From the NCBI RefSeq assembly GCF_001296045.1, contig NZ_LJHS01000008.1, positions 1-64,000 of the forward strand: a DNA stretch of 64,000 nt. The letters run 5' to 3'. This DNA comes from Rhizobium sp. AAP43. Its GTDB lineage: Bacteria; Pseudomonadota; Alphaproteobacteria; Rhizobiales; Rhizobiaceae. The stretch's first letter is position 1; each line of letters starts with the position of its first letter. The position numbers and the translations under genes were made by a program. The notes beneath the pieces were generated by a model. The model saw only the letters and a program-made list of their open reading frames with translations. It searched no databases and was not told the DNA's origin. Below, piece by piece: positions 27,275 through 36,190 of this stretch.

Positions 27275-30190
27275 ATGACCGATAGCACCGACACCACCGA
27301 AAAGCTTGATTACTCCAAGACCCTCTATCTGCCCGAAACCGAATTCCCGATGCGCGCAGGCCTGCCGCAGAAGGAGCCGGAAATGGCGGCCAAGTGGAAG
27401 GAAATGGGGCTCTACAAGAAGCTCCGCGCCTCCGCCGCCGGCCGCGAAAAATTCGTCCTGCATGACGGCCCTCCCTACGCCAACGGCAACATCCATATCG
27501 GCCATGCGCTGAACAAGGTGCTGAAGGACGTCATCACCCGCTCTTTCCAGATGCGCAGCTATGACGCGAACTACGTGCCCGGCTGGGATTGCCACGGCCT
27601 GCCGATCGAATGGAAGATCGAGGAAAAGTACCGCGAAAAGGGCAAGGACAAGAACGAAGTCCCGGTCAACGAATTCCGCCAGGAATGCCGCGACTTCGCG
27701 CAGGGCTGGATCAACACCCAGTCGGACGAATTCCGCCGTCTCGGCATCGAGGGCGATTTCGACCGCCCCTACACGACCATGGCCTTCCACTCGGAAGCCC
27801 GCATTGCCGGCGAACTCCTGAAGATCGCCATGTCCGGCCAGCTCTATCGCGGCTCCAAGCCGATCATGTGGTCGGTCGTCGAGCGCACCGCGCTTGCCGA
27901 AGCCGAAGTGGAATATGCCGAGGTCGAGAGCGACACGATCTGGGTGAAGTTCCCGGTGGTGTCGGGCTCTGATGCACTGTCGGGCGCCTCCGTCGTCATC
28001 TGGACGACCACACCCTGGACTATCCCGGGCAACCGCGCGATCTCCTACTCGTCGCGCGTCGAGTATGGCCTTTACGAAGTCACCGCTGCTGCCAACGACT
28101 TCGGTCCGCAGCCGGGCGAGAAGCTGATCTTTGCCGACAAGCTTGCGCCGGAATCCTTTGCCAAGGCCAAGCTCGAATTCAACCGCCTGCGCGGCGTGCC
28201 AGCGGCTGAACTCGCTGCCATCGCCTGCGCCCATCCTCTGGCATCCATGGGCTACAGCTTTGCTGTACCCCTCATCGATGGTGATCACGTCACCGATGAC
28301 GCCGGTACCGGTTTCGTGCATACGGCGCCGTCCCATGGTCGCGAAGACTTTGACGCCTGGATGAGTCATGCCAAGGCGCTCGAAGCCCGTGGCATCGACA
28401 CCAAGATCCCGTTCCCGGTTGATGATGCCGGCTTCTACACGGAAGACGCCCCCGGTTTCGGCCCTTCGGCTGAAGGCGGCGCTGCCCGCGTGCTTGATGA
28501 CAACGGCAAGAAGGGCGACGCCAACAAGCGCGTCATGGATGCCCTGATCGCGGCTCAAAACCTCTTTGCCCGTGGCCGCATCAAGCACGACTACCCGCAT
28601 TCCTGGCGTTCCAAGAAGCCGGTCATCTTCCGCAACACGCCGCAGTGGTTTGTCTATATGGATAAGGACCTCGGCGACGGCACGACGCTGCGTAGCCGCG
28701 CACTCTCGGCCATCGACCAGACCCGCTTTGTGCCGGCTGGCGGTCAGAACCGCCTGCGCGCCATGATCGAGCAGCGCCCGGATTGGGTGCTTTCCCGCCA
28801 GCGCGCCTGGGGCGTGCCGATCTGCGTCTTTGCCGATACGGAAGGCAATGTCCTGAAGGACGAGGCGGTCAATGCCCGCATCCTCGCTGCCTTCGAAGTT
28901 GAAGGTGCCGATGCTTGGTTTGCTGAAGGTGCCAAGGAACGCTTCCTTGGGTCCGAGCATGACGGCGAAAAGTGGCAGATGGTGTCTGACATCCTCGACG
29001 TCTGGTTCGATTCAGGCTCGACCCACACCTTCACACTGGAAGATCGCCCGGATCTCAAATGGCCGGCGGACGTTTATCTCGAAGGCTCCGACCAGCATCG
29101 CGGCTGGTTCCATTCGTCGCTCTTGGAAAGCTGCGCCACCCGTGGCCGTGCGCCGTATAATGCCGTCGTCACCCACGGGTTCACGATGGCGGAAGACGGC
29201 CGCAAGATGTCGAAGTCGCTCGGCAACACGGTAACGCCGCAGGAAGTCATGAGCCAGTCGGGTGCCGATATCCTGCGCCTCTGGGTGATGAACACCGACT
29301 ACTGGGAAGACCAGCGTCTCGGCAAGACGATCATCCAGACCAATATCGACAGCTACCGCAAGATCCGCAACACGCTGCGCTGGATGCTCGGCACGCTCGC
29401 CCATGATCATGGCGCCGAGATCGCCTATGCCGATCTGCCGGAACTCGAAAAGCTGATGCTGCATCGCCTGGCTGAACTCGACCAGATCGTGCGCAAGGGC
29501 TACGACGAATTCGACTTCAAGCGCATCGTCCGTGCGCTCAGCGATTTCGCCAATGTCGAGCTTTCCGCCTTCTACTTCGACATCCGCAAGGACACGCTCT
29601 ATTGCGACGCCCCGTCGAGCCTGAAGCGCCGCTCGGCCCTCTTCGTCATCCGCAAGCTGTTCGACTGCCTGGTCCTGTGGTTTGCGCCGATGATGCCCTT
29701 CACCACGGAAGAGGCATGGCTGTCGCGTGACCCGAACGCCGAATCCGTCCATCTCGAACAGTTCCCGGTCATCCCGGCCGACTGGTCGAACGAGGCGGTG
29801 GCCGACAAATGGAAGCATGTCCGCACCGTGCGCCGTGCCGTCACCGGTGCCTTGGAAGTCGAGCGCAAGGAAAAGCGCATCGGTTCCTCGCTGGAAGCGG
29901 CCCCGGTCGTCCATATCGCTGATCCGGAGCTGATGGCAGCGCTCGAAGGTCTGGACTTCGCCGAAATCTGCATCACCTCGGATATCTCCGTCGTTGCGGG
30001 CGAGGGGGCAGCAGACGCCTTCCGTCTCGACGATGGCACCAAGGTTGCGGTCGAGCCGAAGCTGGCCGAGGGCACCAAGTGCGCGCGCTCCTGGAAGATC
30101 ACCAAGGATGTCGGCTCGGACCCCGATTATCCCGAGGTTTCGGCCCGTGATGCCCAGGCGCTGCGGGAGCTTGCATCACTAGTGGAATGA
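27275..30190 (+). CDS. ileS: Isoleucyl-tRNA synthetase
   Basis: Class Ia synthetase of 971 residues. The HIGH motif is at residues 74-77 (GNIHIGHAL), and KMSKS at 644-648 ([10 protein letters not shown]). The editing (CP1) domain lies between them, with [15 protein letters not shown] and [15 protein letters not shown], and the [14 protein letters not shown] region precedes KMSKS. The start at 27275 follows AAGG; an ATG at 27143 adds non-family sequence. Oddly, the last three sense codons and the stop (CTA GTG GAA TGA) are the left arm of a palindromic repeat. There is no C-terminal zinc-finger cysteine motif as in E. coli. Confidence 0.97.
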   Translation: MTDSTDTTEKLDYSKTLYLPETEFPMRAGLPQKEPEMAAKWKEMGLYKKLRASAAGREKFVLHDGPPYANGNIHIGHALNKVLKDVITRSFQMRSYDANYVPGWDCHGLPIEWKIEEKYREKGKDKNEVPVNEFRQECRDFAQGWINTQSDEFRRLGIEGDFDRPYTTMAFHSEARIAGELLKIAMSGQLYRGSKPIMWSVVERTALAEAEVEYAEVESDTIWVKFPVVSGSDALSGASVVIWTTTPWTIPGNRAISYSSRVEYGLYEVTAAANDFGPQPGEKLIFADKLAPESFAKAKLEFNRLRGVPAAELAAIACAHPLASMGYSFAVPLIDGDHVTDDAGTGFVHTAPSHGREDFDAWMSHAKALEARGIDTKIPFPVDDAGFYTEDAPGFGPSAEGGAARVLDDNGKKGDANKRVMDALIAAQNLFARGRIKHDYPHSWRSKKPVIFRNTPQWFVYMDKDLGDGTTLRSRALSAIDQTRFVPAGGQNRLRAMIEQRPDWVLSRQRAWGVPICVFADTEGNVLKDEAVNARILAAFEVEGADAWFAEGAKERFLGSEHDGEKWQMVSDILDVWFDSGSTHTFTLEDRPDLKWPADVYLEGSDQHRGWFHSSLLESCATRGRAPYNAVVTHGFTMAEDGRKMSKSLGNTVTPQEVMSQSGADILRLWVMNTDYWEDQRLGKTIIQTNIDSYRKIRNTLRWMLGTLAHDHGAEIAYADLPELEKLMLHRLAELDQIVRKGYDEFDFKRIVRALSDFANVELSAFYFDIRKDTLYCDAPSSLKRRSALFVIRKLFDCLVLWFAPMMPFTTEEAWLSRDPNAESVHLEQFPVIPADWSNEAVADKWKHVRTVRRAVTGALEVERKEKRIGSSLEAAPVVHIADPELMAALEGLDFAEICITSDISVVAGEGAADAFRLDDGTKVAVEPKLAEGTKCARSWKITKDVGSDPDYPEVSARDAQALRELASLVE

Positions 30191-30257
30191 ATTTGACATT
30201 TGATATCCATTTGCGGCGATCTCGCGGATCAAATGTCAAATTCTAAAATTCCACTAG
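30179..30257. repeat. Nested palindrome 1 (CTAGTGG type)
   Basis: The outer arms are CTAGTGGAAT (30179-30188) and ATTCCACTAG (30248-30257). The inner arms are AATTTGACATTTGAT (30190-30204) and ATCAAATGTCAAATT (30228-30242). All are perfect inverted repeats. The left arm overlaps the last codons and stop of ileS. It could fold as a strong hairpin and might act in termination or mRNA protection. Confidence 0.85.
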
Positions 30258-30270
30258 AAGCATAAGCTTG

Positions 30271-30347
30271 CTAGTGGTTTTGAGGATTCCGACATTTGCC
30301 TGCGAGGGTGCTGCGATCGGGAGCAAATGTCGGAATCAAACCACTAG
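30271..30347. repeat. Nested palindrome 2 (CTAGTGG type)
   Basis: The outer arms CTAGTGGTTT (30271-30280) and AAACCACTAG (30338-30347) and the inner arms GATTCCGACATTTGC (30285-30299) and GCAAATGTCGGAATC (30323-30337) are perfect inverted repeats. It shares the outer CTAGTGG and the inner GACATTTG core with palindrome 1 and starts 13 bp after it, so the two belong to one repeat family. Confidence 0.85.
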
Positions 30348-30356
30348 TTTAAGGAA

Positions 30357-30400
30357 AACTTACCGGATGATTTGCGCTTTCGCGGCTCATCCGGTAAAAC
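30357..30400. repeat. Palindrome 3 (TTACCGGATGA type)
   Basis: TTACCGGATGA (30360-30370) and TCATCCGGTAA (30387-30397) form a perfect 11-pair stem around a 16-base loop. It completes a row of three foldbacks in the 299-bp gap between ileS and the lipoprotein gene. No other feature is seen in that gap. Confidence 0.8.
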
Positions 30401-30489
30401 TGCCTGAAATTGGCCGAATTCTGCCCGCAGGGGTGGAAGAAATCACATTCGGCACGACCAAGGTTATGCGGCGAGGCTGGTAGGCATTC

Positions 30490-31122
30490 ATGAATTCGGC
30501 ATATCTGTTCAGGGTTGGCGTCGGCTTGGCCGGGCTTTTTGCTGTCACCACCGGTCTTTCCGGCTGCGTCGGCAGCCCGACTTACGGCACCGACAAGACG
30601 GCAATGGAACAGCTGGTGGATGACGTCGGCTCGGCCGTGTCGCTCGCCCCCAAGGAGCCAGCCAACAAGGGCACCAAATACAATCCGCGTCCGGACCTCG
30701 TCCTGCCGCCGGGCGGTACACAGACGGCAGCGCTCGTGGCGCCCCAGCCGTCGGTTGCCAACCGCGAAAACAATCCGGAATGGGTCGAATCCCCCGAAGA
30801 GGCGCGCGAGCGTCTCGTCGCAGAGGCCGACGCCAATGCTGACAATCCGCGATACCGTTCGCCGCTTCTCGCCGGTTACGGCAAGGCTGGCACCATGACG
30901 GAAACCCAGAAGTGGCAGGCCTTCCGCGATGCGCGCCAGTTGCAGAAGGGCGCCTATCTCGATCAGCGCCGCCTGCTGTCTGATCCGCCGTCGGAGTATC
31001 GCCAGACCCAGGACACTGCTCTCACCGATCTGGGCGAGCCTGAATCGGTCAAGGAAAAGCGCCGCAAGAAGATGGCCAAGTCTGCCCAGCAGAACAGCTC
31101 CTGGTGGCAGCCTTTCCAATAA
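30490..31122 (+). CDS. Putative lipoprotein of unknown function
   Basis: A 210-residue protein with a lipoprotein signal peptide: a hydrophobic core followed by the lipobox LSGC (cysteine 26), so it should be lipidated and exported. The mature part is hydrophilic, with a proline-rich segment and a charged C-terminus (VKEKRRKKMAKSAQQNSSWW). Residues PEWVESPEEARERLVAEAD suggest a helix. I do not recognise the family beyond a rhizobial conserved protein that follows ileS. A terminator is found 27 bp after the stop. Confidence 0.75.
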   Translation: MNSAYLFRVGVGLAGLFAVTTGLSGCVGSPTYGTDKTAMEQLVDDVGSAVSLAPKEPANKGTKYNPRPDLVLPPGGTQTAALVAPQPSVANRENNPEWVESPEEARERLVAEADANADNPRYRSPLLAGYGKAGTMTETQKWQAFRDARQLQKGAYLDQRRLLSDPPSEYRQTQDTALTDLGEPESVKEKRRKKMAKSAQQNSSWWQPFQ

Positions 31123-31148
31123 GGCGAAACGCCGTTACATCACGACAG

Positions 31149-31179
31149 GGCAGGGCGGAAACGACCTGCCTTTTTCTTT
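31149..31179 (+). terminator. Terminator after the lipoprotein gene
   Basis: GGCAGG-N10-CCTGCC followed by TTTTTCTTTG makes a six-pair stem with a U-rich tail on the + strand. It ends 12 bp before the GNAT start codon, so the GNAT gene probably has its own promoter or depends on read-through. Confidence 0.7.
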
Positions 31180-31191
31180 GAGGTTTTCCTG

Positions 31192-31671
31192 ATGTCGTTT
31201 TCCATTCGCCCTGCGCAGCCGGATGATGCCGCAACCATCCTCGGCTTCATCATTGAACTCGCCGTCTATGAGAAGGCCGGGCATGAGGTAGAGGCGACCG
31301 AGGAGATGATCCGACACACGATCTTCGGCGAAGGCTCGGTGACGGAAGCCGTGATCCTGGAGGCTGATGGCAAGCCGGCAGGTTTCGCCGTCTGGTTCTA
31401 CAGCTATTCCACATGGCAGGCGAAAAACGGTCTCTATCTGGAGGATCTCTATGTCGCGCCCGATCATCGCGGCAGTGGCGCCGGGAAACTGCTCCTGCGG
31501 CATCTGGCGCAGGTCGCGGTCGACAAGGGCTGTGGTCGGTTCGAGTGGAGCGTGCTGGACTGGAACGAACCCGCTATCCGCGTCTATGATGCTGTCGGCG
31601 CCGAACCGCAGTCGGAATGGATACGCTACCGCCTGACCGGCGAAAAGCTGAAGGCTTTCGCGGCCGGTTGA
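31192..31671 (+). CDS. GNAT family N-acetyltransferase
   Basis: A 159-residue single-domain acetyltransferase. The acetyl-CoA binding motif A reads DLYVAPDHRGSGAGKLLLRH, and the following CGRFEWSVLDWNEPAIRVYD is typical of the diamine/spermidine N-acetyltransferase subgroup. The N-terminus SIRPAQPDDAATILGFIIEL is the usual first strand and helix. The acceptor substrate could be a polyamine or thialysine, by similarity only. Confidence 0.9.
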   Translation: MSFSIRPAQPDDAATILGFIIELAVYEKAGHEVEATEEMIRHTIFGEGSVTEAVILEADGKPAGFAVWFYSYSTWQAKNGLYLEDLYVAPDHRGSGAGKLLLRHLAQVAVDKGCGRFEWSVLDWNEPAIRVYDAVGAEPQSEWIRYRLTGEKLKAFAAG

Positions 31672-31775
31672 ATCTTCAGCACTTCCCGCCAAAGTGCGAA
31701 GCGGTTTGCACGTCCGGAATTGGATAAAGCAAAGAGATAGCGCCGATCCGTAACTTCGCCTTTGCGTGAAAGGCT

Positions 31776-32126
31776 TTAGAAGTTTTGGTCACCATCATCG
31801 CCGACACCGCGCGCGATGAGCCAGATATGCAAGAGCTGAAGCGCAAGGCCCAACACGGCCATGAACATCAAGGCCCTGAACACCAAGGCCTTGTCAAAGT
31901 CGTTCTGTTCTGAGGCAAAGAGAGCGACCAGCGTCATGATAACGGCGAGAACGAGCGGCGGCGAAAAGAGGGCCACCATTCGCGGCGCTTGCCAGTTTAT
32001 GCGACCCCTGAGCGACCATTGCATGGGCAAAGTCGAGCGGTCAGGGGCAATATAAATGTTGGACCAGGTCGCCAACGCAAGCATGGCCATGATCAGGGCA
32101 GATACGAACAGGTAGATGTCGATCAA
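31776..32126 (-). CDS. Small membrane protein of unknown function
   Basis: A 116-residue protein with three predicted membrane helices: LFVSALIMAMLALATWS at the start, MVALFSPPLVLAVIMTLVAL in the middle and ALMFMAVLGLALQLLHIWLI near the end. It has no recognised family. Its start codon overlaps the tadA stop by four bases (ATGA), so it is translated with tadA. The 31672-31775 interval shows nothing notable. Confidence 0.7.
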   Translation of the reverse strand: MIDIYLFVSALIMAMLALATWSNIYIAPDRSTLPMQWSLRGRINWQAPRMVALFSPPLVLAVIMTLVALFASEQNDFDKALVFRALMFMAVLGLALQLLHIWLIARGVGDDGDQNF

Positions 32127-32575
32127 TCCCGCCTCTCCTGAAAAAAGGTTTTGAGCATGTCTGCCGCCTCTGTTTCGCGAATGCCGGAGTAAACGTCCGG
32201 TGCGTGATGGCAGGTGGACTGGGCATAGAAACGCACGCCACTTTCCACCGCGCCACCTTTAGCGTCACGTGCAGCATAATACAACCTTCGGATGCGGGCA
32301 AAGGAAATTGCGGCCGCACACATGGTGCAGGGCTCCAGCGTTACATAGAGGTCGGCCTCTATCAGCCGCTCATCGCCGAGCGCTTCGCTGGCGCGCCGGA
32401 TGGCCAGAACTTCGGCATGCGCTGTTGCGTCCTTCAGGGCGCGCGTCTCGTTGCCAGCGCGGGCGATGATTTCGCCGTCCAGCACCACGACGGCGCCAAT
32501 CGGCACCTCGCCACGGGCTTTCGCCGCGCGCGCCTCTGCAAAGGCGGCTTCCATGAAGCCGTTTGTCTTAGACAT
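32123..32575 (-). CDS. tadA: tRNA-specific adenosine deaminase
   Basis: Converts adenine-34 to inosine in the tRNA-Arg wobble position. It has 150 residues. The zinc-binding and catalytic motif HAEVLAIRRA (His and the proton-shuttling Glu) and PCTMCAAAI (two zinc cysteines) are present. FMEAAFAEARAAKARGEVPI is the usual N-terminal helix. It is divergent from rluB with 69 bp between starts, a pairing of two RNA-modifying genes commonly seen in rhizobia. Confidence 0.95.
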   Translation of the reverse strand: MSKTNGFMEAAFAEARAAKARGEVPIGAVVVLDGEIIARAGNETRALKDATAHAEVLAIRRASEALGDERLIEADLYVTLEPCTMCAAAISFARIRRLYYAARDAKGGAVESGVRFYAQSTCHHAPDVYSGIRETEAADMLKTFFQERRD

Positions 32576-32644
32576 GCATCAACTTTCCGCTTAACCCGGA
32601 CCGCGCGACCTGATACGACAGCCCAAACGACAGGCAAACAACAA

Positions 32645-34717
32645 ATGACATTCAAAGACAAGTCCAGGCGTCCGGCAGGCAAACCTGCTGACCGCGGCGG
32701 CAAGCCGCTAACCCGCAATTCCGCCGCGAAGTCGGCCGCTTCGAAGTCCGACGACAAGCCCGCGCGCGCACCGCGTGCACCAAGGGCCGACGTGTCGTCC
32801 GGCGATGAGGCGATGAAGCCCGAGCGCATCTCGAAACTGCTGGCGCGCGCCGGCGTAGCCTCGCGCCGCGATATCGAGCGCATGATCATGGAAGGCCGCG
32901 TCTCCGTGAACGGCGTGGTGCTCGAAAGCCCCGTGCTGAACGCAACGCTTGCCGACACGATCGAGGTCGACGGTCAGCCGATCCGTGGCATCGAGCGCAC
33001 CCGTCTGTGGCTCTACCATAAGCCGGCCGGCCTGGTGACGACCAATTCCGATCCGGAAGGCCGCCCGACCGTGTTTGACAATCTGCCGGAAGATCTTCCA
33101 CGCGTCATGTCGATCGGCCGCCTCGATATCAATACCGAGGGCCTGTTGCTGCTCACCAATGACGGTGGTCTCGCCCGCGTGCTCGAACTGCCGACCACCG
33201 GCTGGCTGCGCCGCTACCGCGTGCGCGCCTATGGTGAAGTCGACCAGCCGGCACTCGATGCGCTGAAGGAAGGCATTGCCGTTGATGGCGTGCTCTACGG
33301 CGCAATCGACGCGACGCTCGACCGCAAGCAGGGCCACAATGTCTGGATCACCATGGGTCTTCGCGAAGGCAAGAACCGCGAGATCAAGAACGTGCTCGGC
33401 GCGCTCGGTCTCGAGGTCAACCGTCTGATCCGCATCTCCTACGGTCCGTTCCAGCTCGGTGATCTGCCGGAAGCCCAGGTGCAGGAAGTCCGTGGCCGCA
33501 TGCTGCGCGACCAGCTCGGGCCGCGCCTGATCGAGGATTCCAAAGCCAATTTCGACGCGCCGATCTACAGCCATGGTGCCCCCGTCGAGGAAGACGAAGA
33601 GCCAGGCCAGAAGAAGCCGCAGAAGGCCGCCAAGGCCGAATGGGGCCGCGACGAGCGTGCGGGCGGTTCTTCTGATCGCAAGCGCAGCGGCGACAAGGGT
33701 GGCAAGCCCGAGAAATCCGGCTGGACCGATCGTGGTGACAAGGGTGACCGGCGCGAACGGGCTCTCGACCGATTGGACACTCGCCGCGACGATGGCGACA
33801 AGCCCAAGCGTCCGCCGCTCGGCACCAAGAGCCGCACCGCCAATGTCTGGATGGCGCCGGGTGCCCGTCCGCTCGGTGAAAAGGCAGCCGCTGCAGCGGC
33901 ACGGCGCCGGCCTGATCCGCGCGCCGGCAAGGCTGACGATCGCGTCGACAGCCGTCCGACCTCAACGGTTCAGATTACCCGCGCCCGGGACGAAGAGGGT
34001 GATTGGATCCGCGCCGATGGCCCGGACAAGAAGTCGGGCTTCGGTGACCGCGGCCCGCGCCGCGAAGGTGGAGATCGAGGCCCGCGCAAGGATTTTGGTG
34101 ACCGGGCCCCCCGCCGTGAAGGCGGCGATCGTCCACGCCCAGAAGGTGCCGACCGCGGCCCGCGCCGCGAGGGTGCAGTAGGTGGCCCGCGCCGTGAGGG
34201 TGCAGTAGGTGGCCCGCGCCGCGAGGGCGGTGATCGCGGACCCCGCAAGGACTTTGGCGACCGGGGCCCGCGTAAGGATTTCGGCGACCGCGGTCCGCGA
34301 AAGGCCTTCGGTGACAAGCCGGAGCGTCCGCGCCCCGAACGTTTTTCGTCCGATCGCGCCCGTGATGACAGACCACGTGATGACCGGCCACGTGACGATC
34401 GTCCAAGAGGCGAGCGTCCAAGAGGCGAGCGTCCGGCCGGTGACAGGCCCTTCGGCGACAAACCGCGCGGTGCAAGGCCCGCTGGCGACCGGCCCTTTGG
34501 CGATCGTCCGGCTGGCAAGCCCTTCGGTGGAAAGCCGGCGGGCAAGTCGTTTGGCGGCAAGCCAGGTGGCGGCAAGAGCTTTGGCGGCAAGCCCGGCGCA
34601 CGTCCGGCGGGCGCCCGCTCTGACGGTCCGCGTGGATTCGGCGGTAAGCCGGGTGGCGGCTCGGGTGCAGGCAGACCTGCCGGTGGCGGTCGTGGCGCAC
34701 CAAAGGGCAAGAGGTAA
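32645..34717 (+). CDS. rluB: Ribosomal pseudouridine synthase RluB-type with a long Gly/Arg-rich tail
   Basis: Modifies uridine in 23S rRNA. From the ATG at 32645 it is 690 residues, more than twice the 290 or so of E. coli RluB. An S4 RNA-binding domain lies at about residues 58-105 (ERISKLLARAGVASRRDIER), and the catalytic domain holds GRLDINTEGLLLLTNDGG with catalytic Asp161. From about residue 310 to the end is a disordered, low-complexity tail of DRGPRREG, DDRPR and FGGKPAG repeats. The tail is probably an RNA- or ribosome-contacting extension. Long tails of this type exist in rhizobial RluB, so the tail is not an error. It precedes rsmD. Confidence 0.9.
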   Translation: MTFKDKSRRPAGKPADRGGKPLTRNSAAKSAASKSDDKPARAPRAPRADVSSGDEAMKPERISKLLARAGVASRRDIERMIMEGRVSVNGVVLESPVLNATLADTIEVDGQPIRGIERTRLWLYHKPAGLVTTNSDPEGRPTVFDNLPEDLPRVMSIGRLDINTEGLLLLTNDGGLARVLELPTTGWLRRYRVRAYGEVDQPALDALKEGIAVDGVLYGAIDATLDRKQGHNVWITMGLREGKNREIKNVLGALGLEVNRLIRISYGPFQLGDLPEAQVQEVRGRMLRDQLGPRLIEDSKANFDAPIYSHGAPVEEDEEPGQKKPQKAAKAEWGRDERAGGSSDRKRSGDKGGKPEKSGWTDRGDKGDRRERALDRLDTRRDDGDKPKRPPLGTKSRTANVWMAPGARPLGEKAAAAAARRRPDPRAGKADDRVDSRPTSTVQITRARDEEGDWIRADGPDKKSGFGDRGPRREGGDRGPRKDFGDRAPRREGGDRPRPEGADRGPRREGAVGGPRREGAVGGPRREGGDRGPRKDFGDRGPRKDFGDRGPRKAFGDKPERPRPERFSSDRARDDRPRDDRPRDDRPRGERPRGERPAGDRPFGDKPRGARPAGDRPFGDRPAGKPFGGKPAGKSFGGKPGGGKSFGGKPGARPAGARSDGPRGFGGKPGGGSGAGRPAGGGRGAPKGKR
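34045..34310. repeat. Short tandem repeats in the rluB tail
   Basis: Repeated units of 24-30 bp encode GGDRGPRKDFGD or RGPRREG variants; one unit (GAGGGTGCAGTAGGTGGC) is present twice almost unchanged at about 34166-34217. Such arrays change copy number easily, so tail length may vary between strains. They also create long spurious open frames on the opposite strand. Confidence 0.75.
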
Positions 34718-34723
34718 GCCCTG

Positions 34724-35284
34724 ATGCGCATCGTTGGTGGAGAATTTCGTGGCCGCAATCTGGCCACGCCAAAATCCAGCGACATCCGGCCGACCACGGA
34801 CCGGACGCGCGAGAGCCTGTTTAACATTCTGTCTCATGCCCATCCCGGCGCGCTCGACGGTACGAAGATCCTCGATCTTTTTGCCGGCACGGGTGCGGTC
34901 GGGATGGAGGCTCTGTCGCGCGGCTGCAAATCGGCGCTTTTTGTCGAGAACAGCGTCGAGGGTCGTGGACTTCTATGGGAAAACATCGACGCGCTCGGCC
35001 TGCATGGCCGGGCCCGCATGTTGCGCCGGGATGCCACGGATCTTGGGCCTGCCAACAATATCGAACCCTTCGAACTTGTTTTCGCCGATCCGCCTTATGG
35101 CAAGGGTCTGGGTGAGAAGGCGCTGTTCTCCGCCCATGCCGGCGGCTGGCTGGCCCCGGGTGCGCTCGTCATTCTCGAAGAGCGTGCCGATGTGCAGGTC
35201 TCCGTCGATCCGGTCTTTTCCTTCATCGAGGATCGGGTGTTCGGCGACACGAAAATGTACTTCTTTTCCTATAAGGCAGCCTGA
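34724..35284 (+). CDS. rsmD: 16S rRNA (guanine966-N2)-methyltransferase
   Basis: Methylates G966 of 16S rRNA. It has 186 residues. The SAM-binding loop is ILDLFAGTGAVGMEALSRG and the catalytic motif is VFADPPYGKG. The N-terminus MRIVGGEFRGRNLATP and RTRESLFNIL are strongly conserved in RsmD. The start lies 6 bp after the rluB stop, so the two RNA-modification genes are coupled. Confidence 0.96.
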   Translation: MRIVGGEFRGRNLATPKSSDIRPTTDRTRESLFNILSHAHPGALDGTKILDLFAGTGAVGMEALSRGCKSALFVENSVEGRGLLWENIDALGLHGRARMLRRDATDLGPANNIEPFELVFADPPYGKGLGEKALFSAHAGGWLAPGALVILEERADVQVSVDPVFSFIEDRVFGDTKMYFFSYKAA

Positions 35285-35308
35285 AACCCTTTCTGGAGCA
35301 GGCCATCC

Positions 35309-36187
35309 ATGGATTCCATTGCAGACAGTGCTACCCCGCCGGCAAACCGCAGCGGTGATCCGACCATAGGTCTTGCATTGGGAGCCGGAGGTGCCCGGGG
35401 TTTTGCCCATATCGTGGTGCTTGAAGCGTTTGATGAGCTCGGCATCCGCCCGAACGTAATTGCCGGCTCATCAATGGGTGCGATCCTTGGGGCCGGCTAT
35501 GCCTCAGGGATGAGCGGCCGTGATATCCGCGCCTATGTACTCGGACTTGCCGATAACCGTTCGCTGGTTCTGAACAGGTTCTGGGGCCTGCGCCCATCGA
35601 CCATTCGCGACGCCCTTGGCGGCTTTCGCCTCGGCCAGTTCAATCTGCCGCGTCTCCTCAAAGCCTTCCTGCCGCCGCAGATCCCGCAGGATTTCGCAAG
35701 CCTTGGCCTGCGGCTGAAAGTTGTCGCCACGGATTATTACGGCCAGCGGGAACTCGTTTGCGTCGAGGGCGACCTTCAAGAAGCGCTGGCCGCTTCGGCT
35801 GCGATCCCAGCACTCTTCGCCCCTGTCGTTATCGATGGGCGGCTGATGATCGACGGCGGCATTTTCAATCCTGTTCCCTATGACCATCTGGTTGGCGAAG
35901 CGGACATTCTTGTTGCTGTGGATGTGATCGGCGCGCCGGAAGGCGACGGCTCACTGGTGCCCAACCGCATCGACAGCCTCTTCGGCGCTTCGCAGCTGAT
36001 GATGCAGTCGCATGTCGCCTTGAAGATGAAGATCTGCCAGCCCGACATCTACCTGAAGCCCGAAGTGAATTCTTATCGAGTACTCGATTTCTTCAAGGCC
36101 CGGCAGATATTCGAGATCTGCGAGAGCTTGAAGGAGCCGCTGAAGCGCGATCTCGCTGCCCGCATCGAGGATTTCGTCCGCCGCTGA
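35309..36187 (+). CDS. Patatin-like phospholipase family protein
   Basis: A 292-residue serine hydrolase of the patatin/RssA group. The oxyanion hole LALGAGGARGFAH, nucleophile elbow IAGSSMGAI and the Asp of the Ser-Asp dyad in MIDGGIFNPVP are all present, so it should be active. Members cleave acyl chains from phospholipids. It has no signal peptide. It starts 24 bp after rsmD, and its stop converges with the Kef-type antiporter gene. Confidence 0.93.
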   Translation: MDSIADSATPPANRSGDPTIGLALGAGGARGFAHIVVLEAFDELGIRPNVIAGSSMGAILGAGYASGMSGRDIRAYVLGLADNRSLVLNRFWGLRPSTIRDALGGFRLGQFNLPRLLKAFLPPQIPQDFASLGLRLKVVATDYYGQRELVCVEGDLQEALAASAAIPALFAPVVIDGRLMIDGGIFNPVPYDHLVGEADILVAVDVIGAPEGDGSLVPNRIDSLFGASQLMMQSHVALKMKICQPDIYLKPEVNSYRVLDFFKARQIFEICESLKEPLKRDLAARIEDFVRR

Positions 36188-36190
36188 TCA

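Noticed and set aside
27140..28960. A 606-residue minus-strand frame opposite ileS.
   Set aside because: Shadow of a strongly conserved synthetase gene; no recognisable motif.
33962..34843. Long open frames (265-293 residues) on the minus strand opposite the rluB tail.
   Set aside because: They mirror the GC-rich repeats of the rluB tail, are very low in complexity and have no family resemblance; they are artefacts of the repeat.
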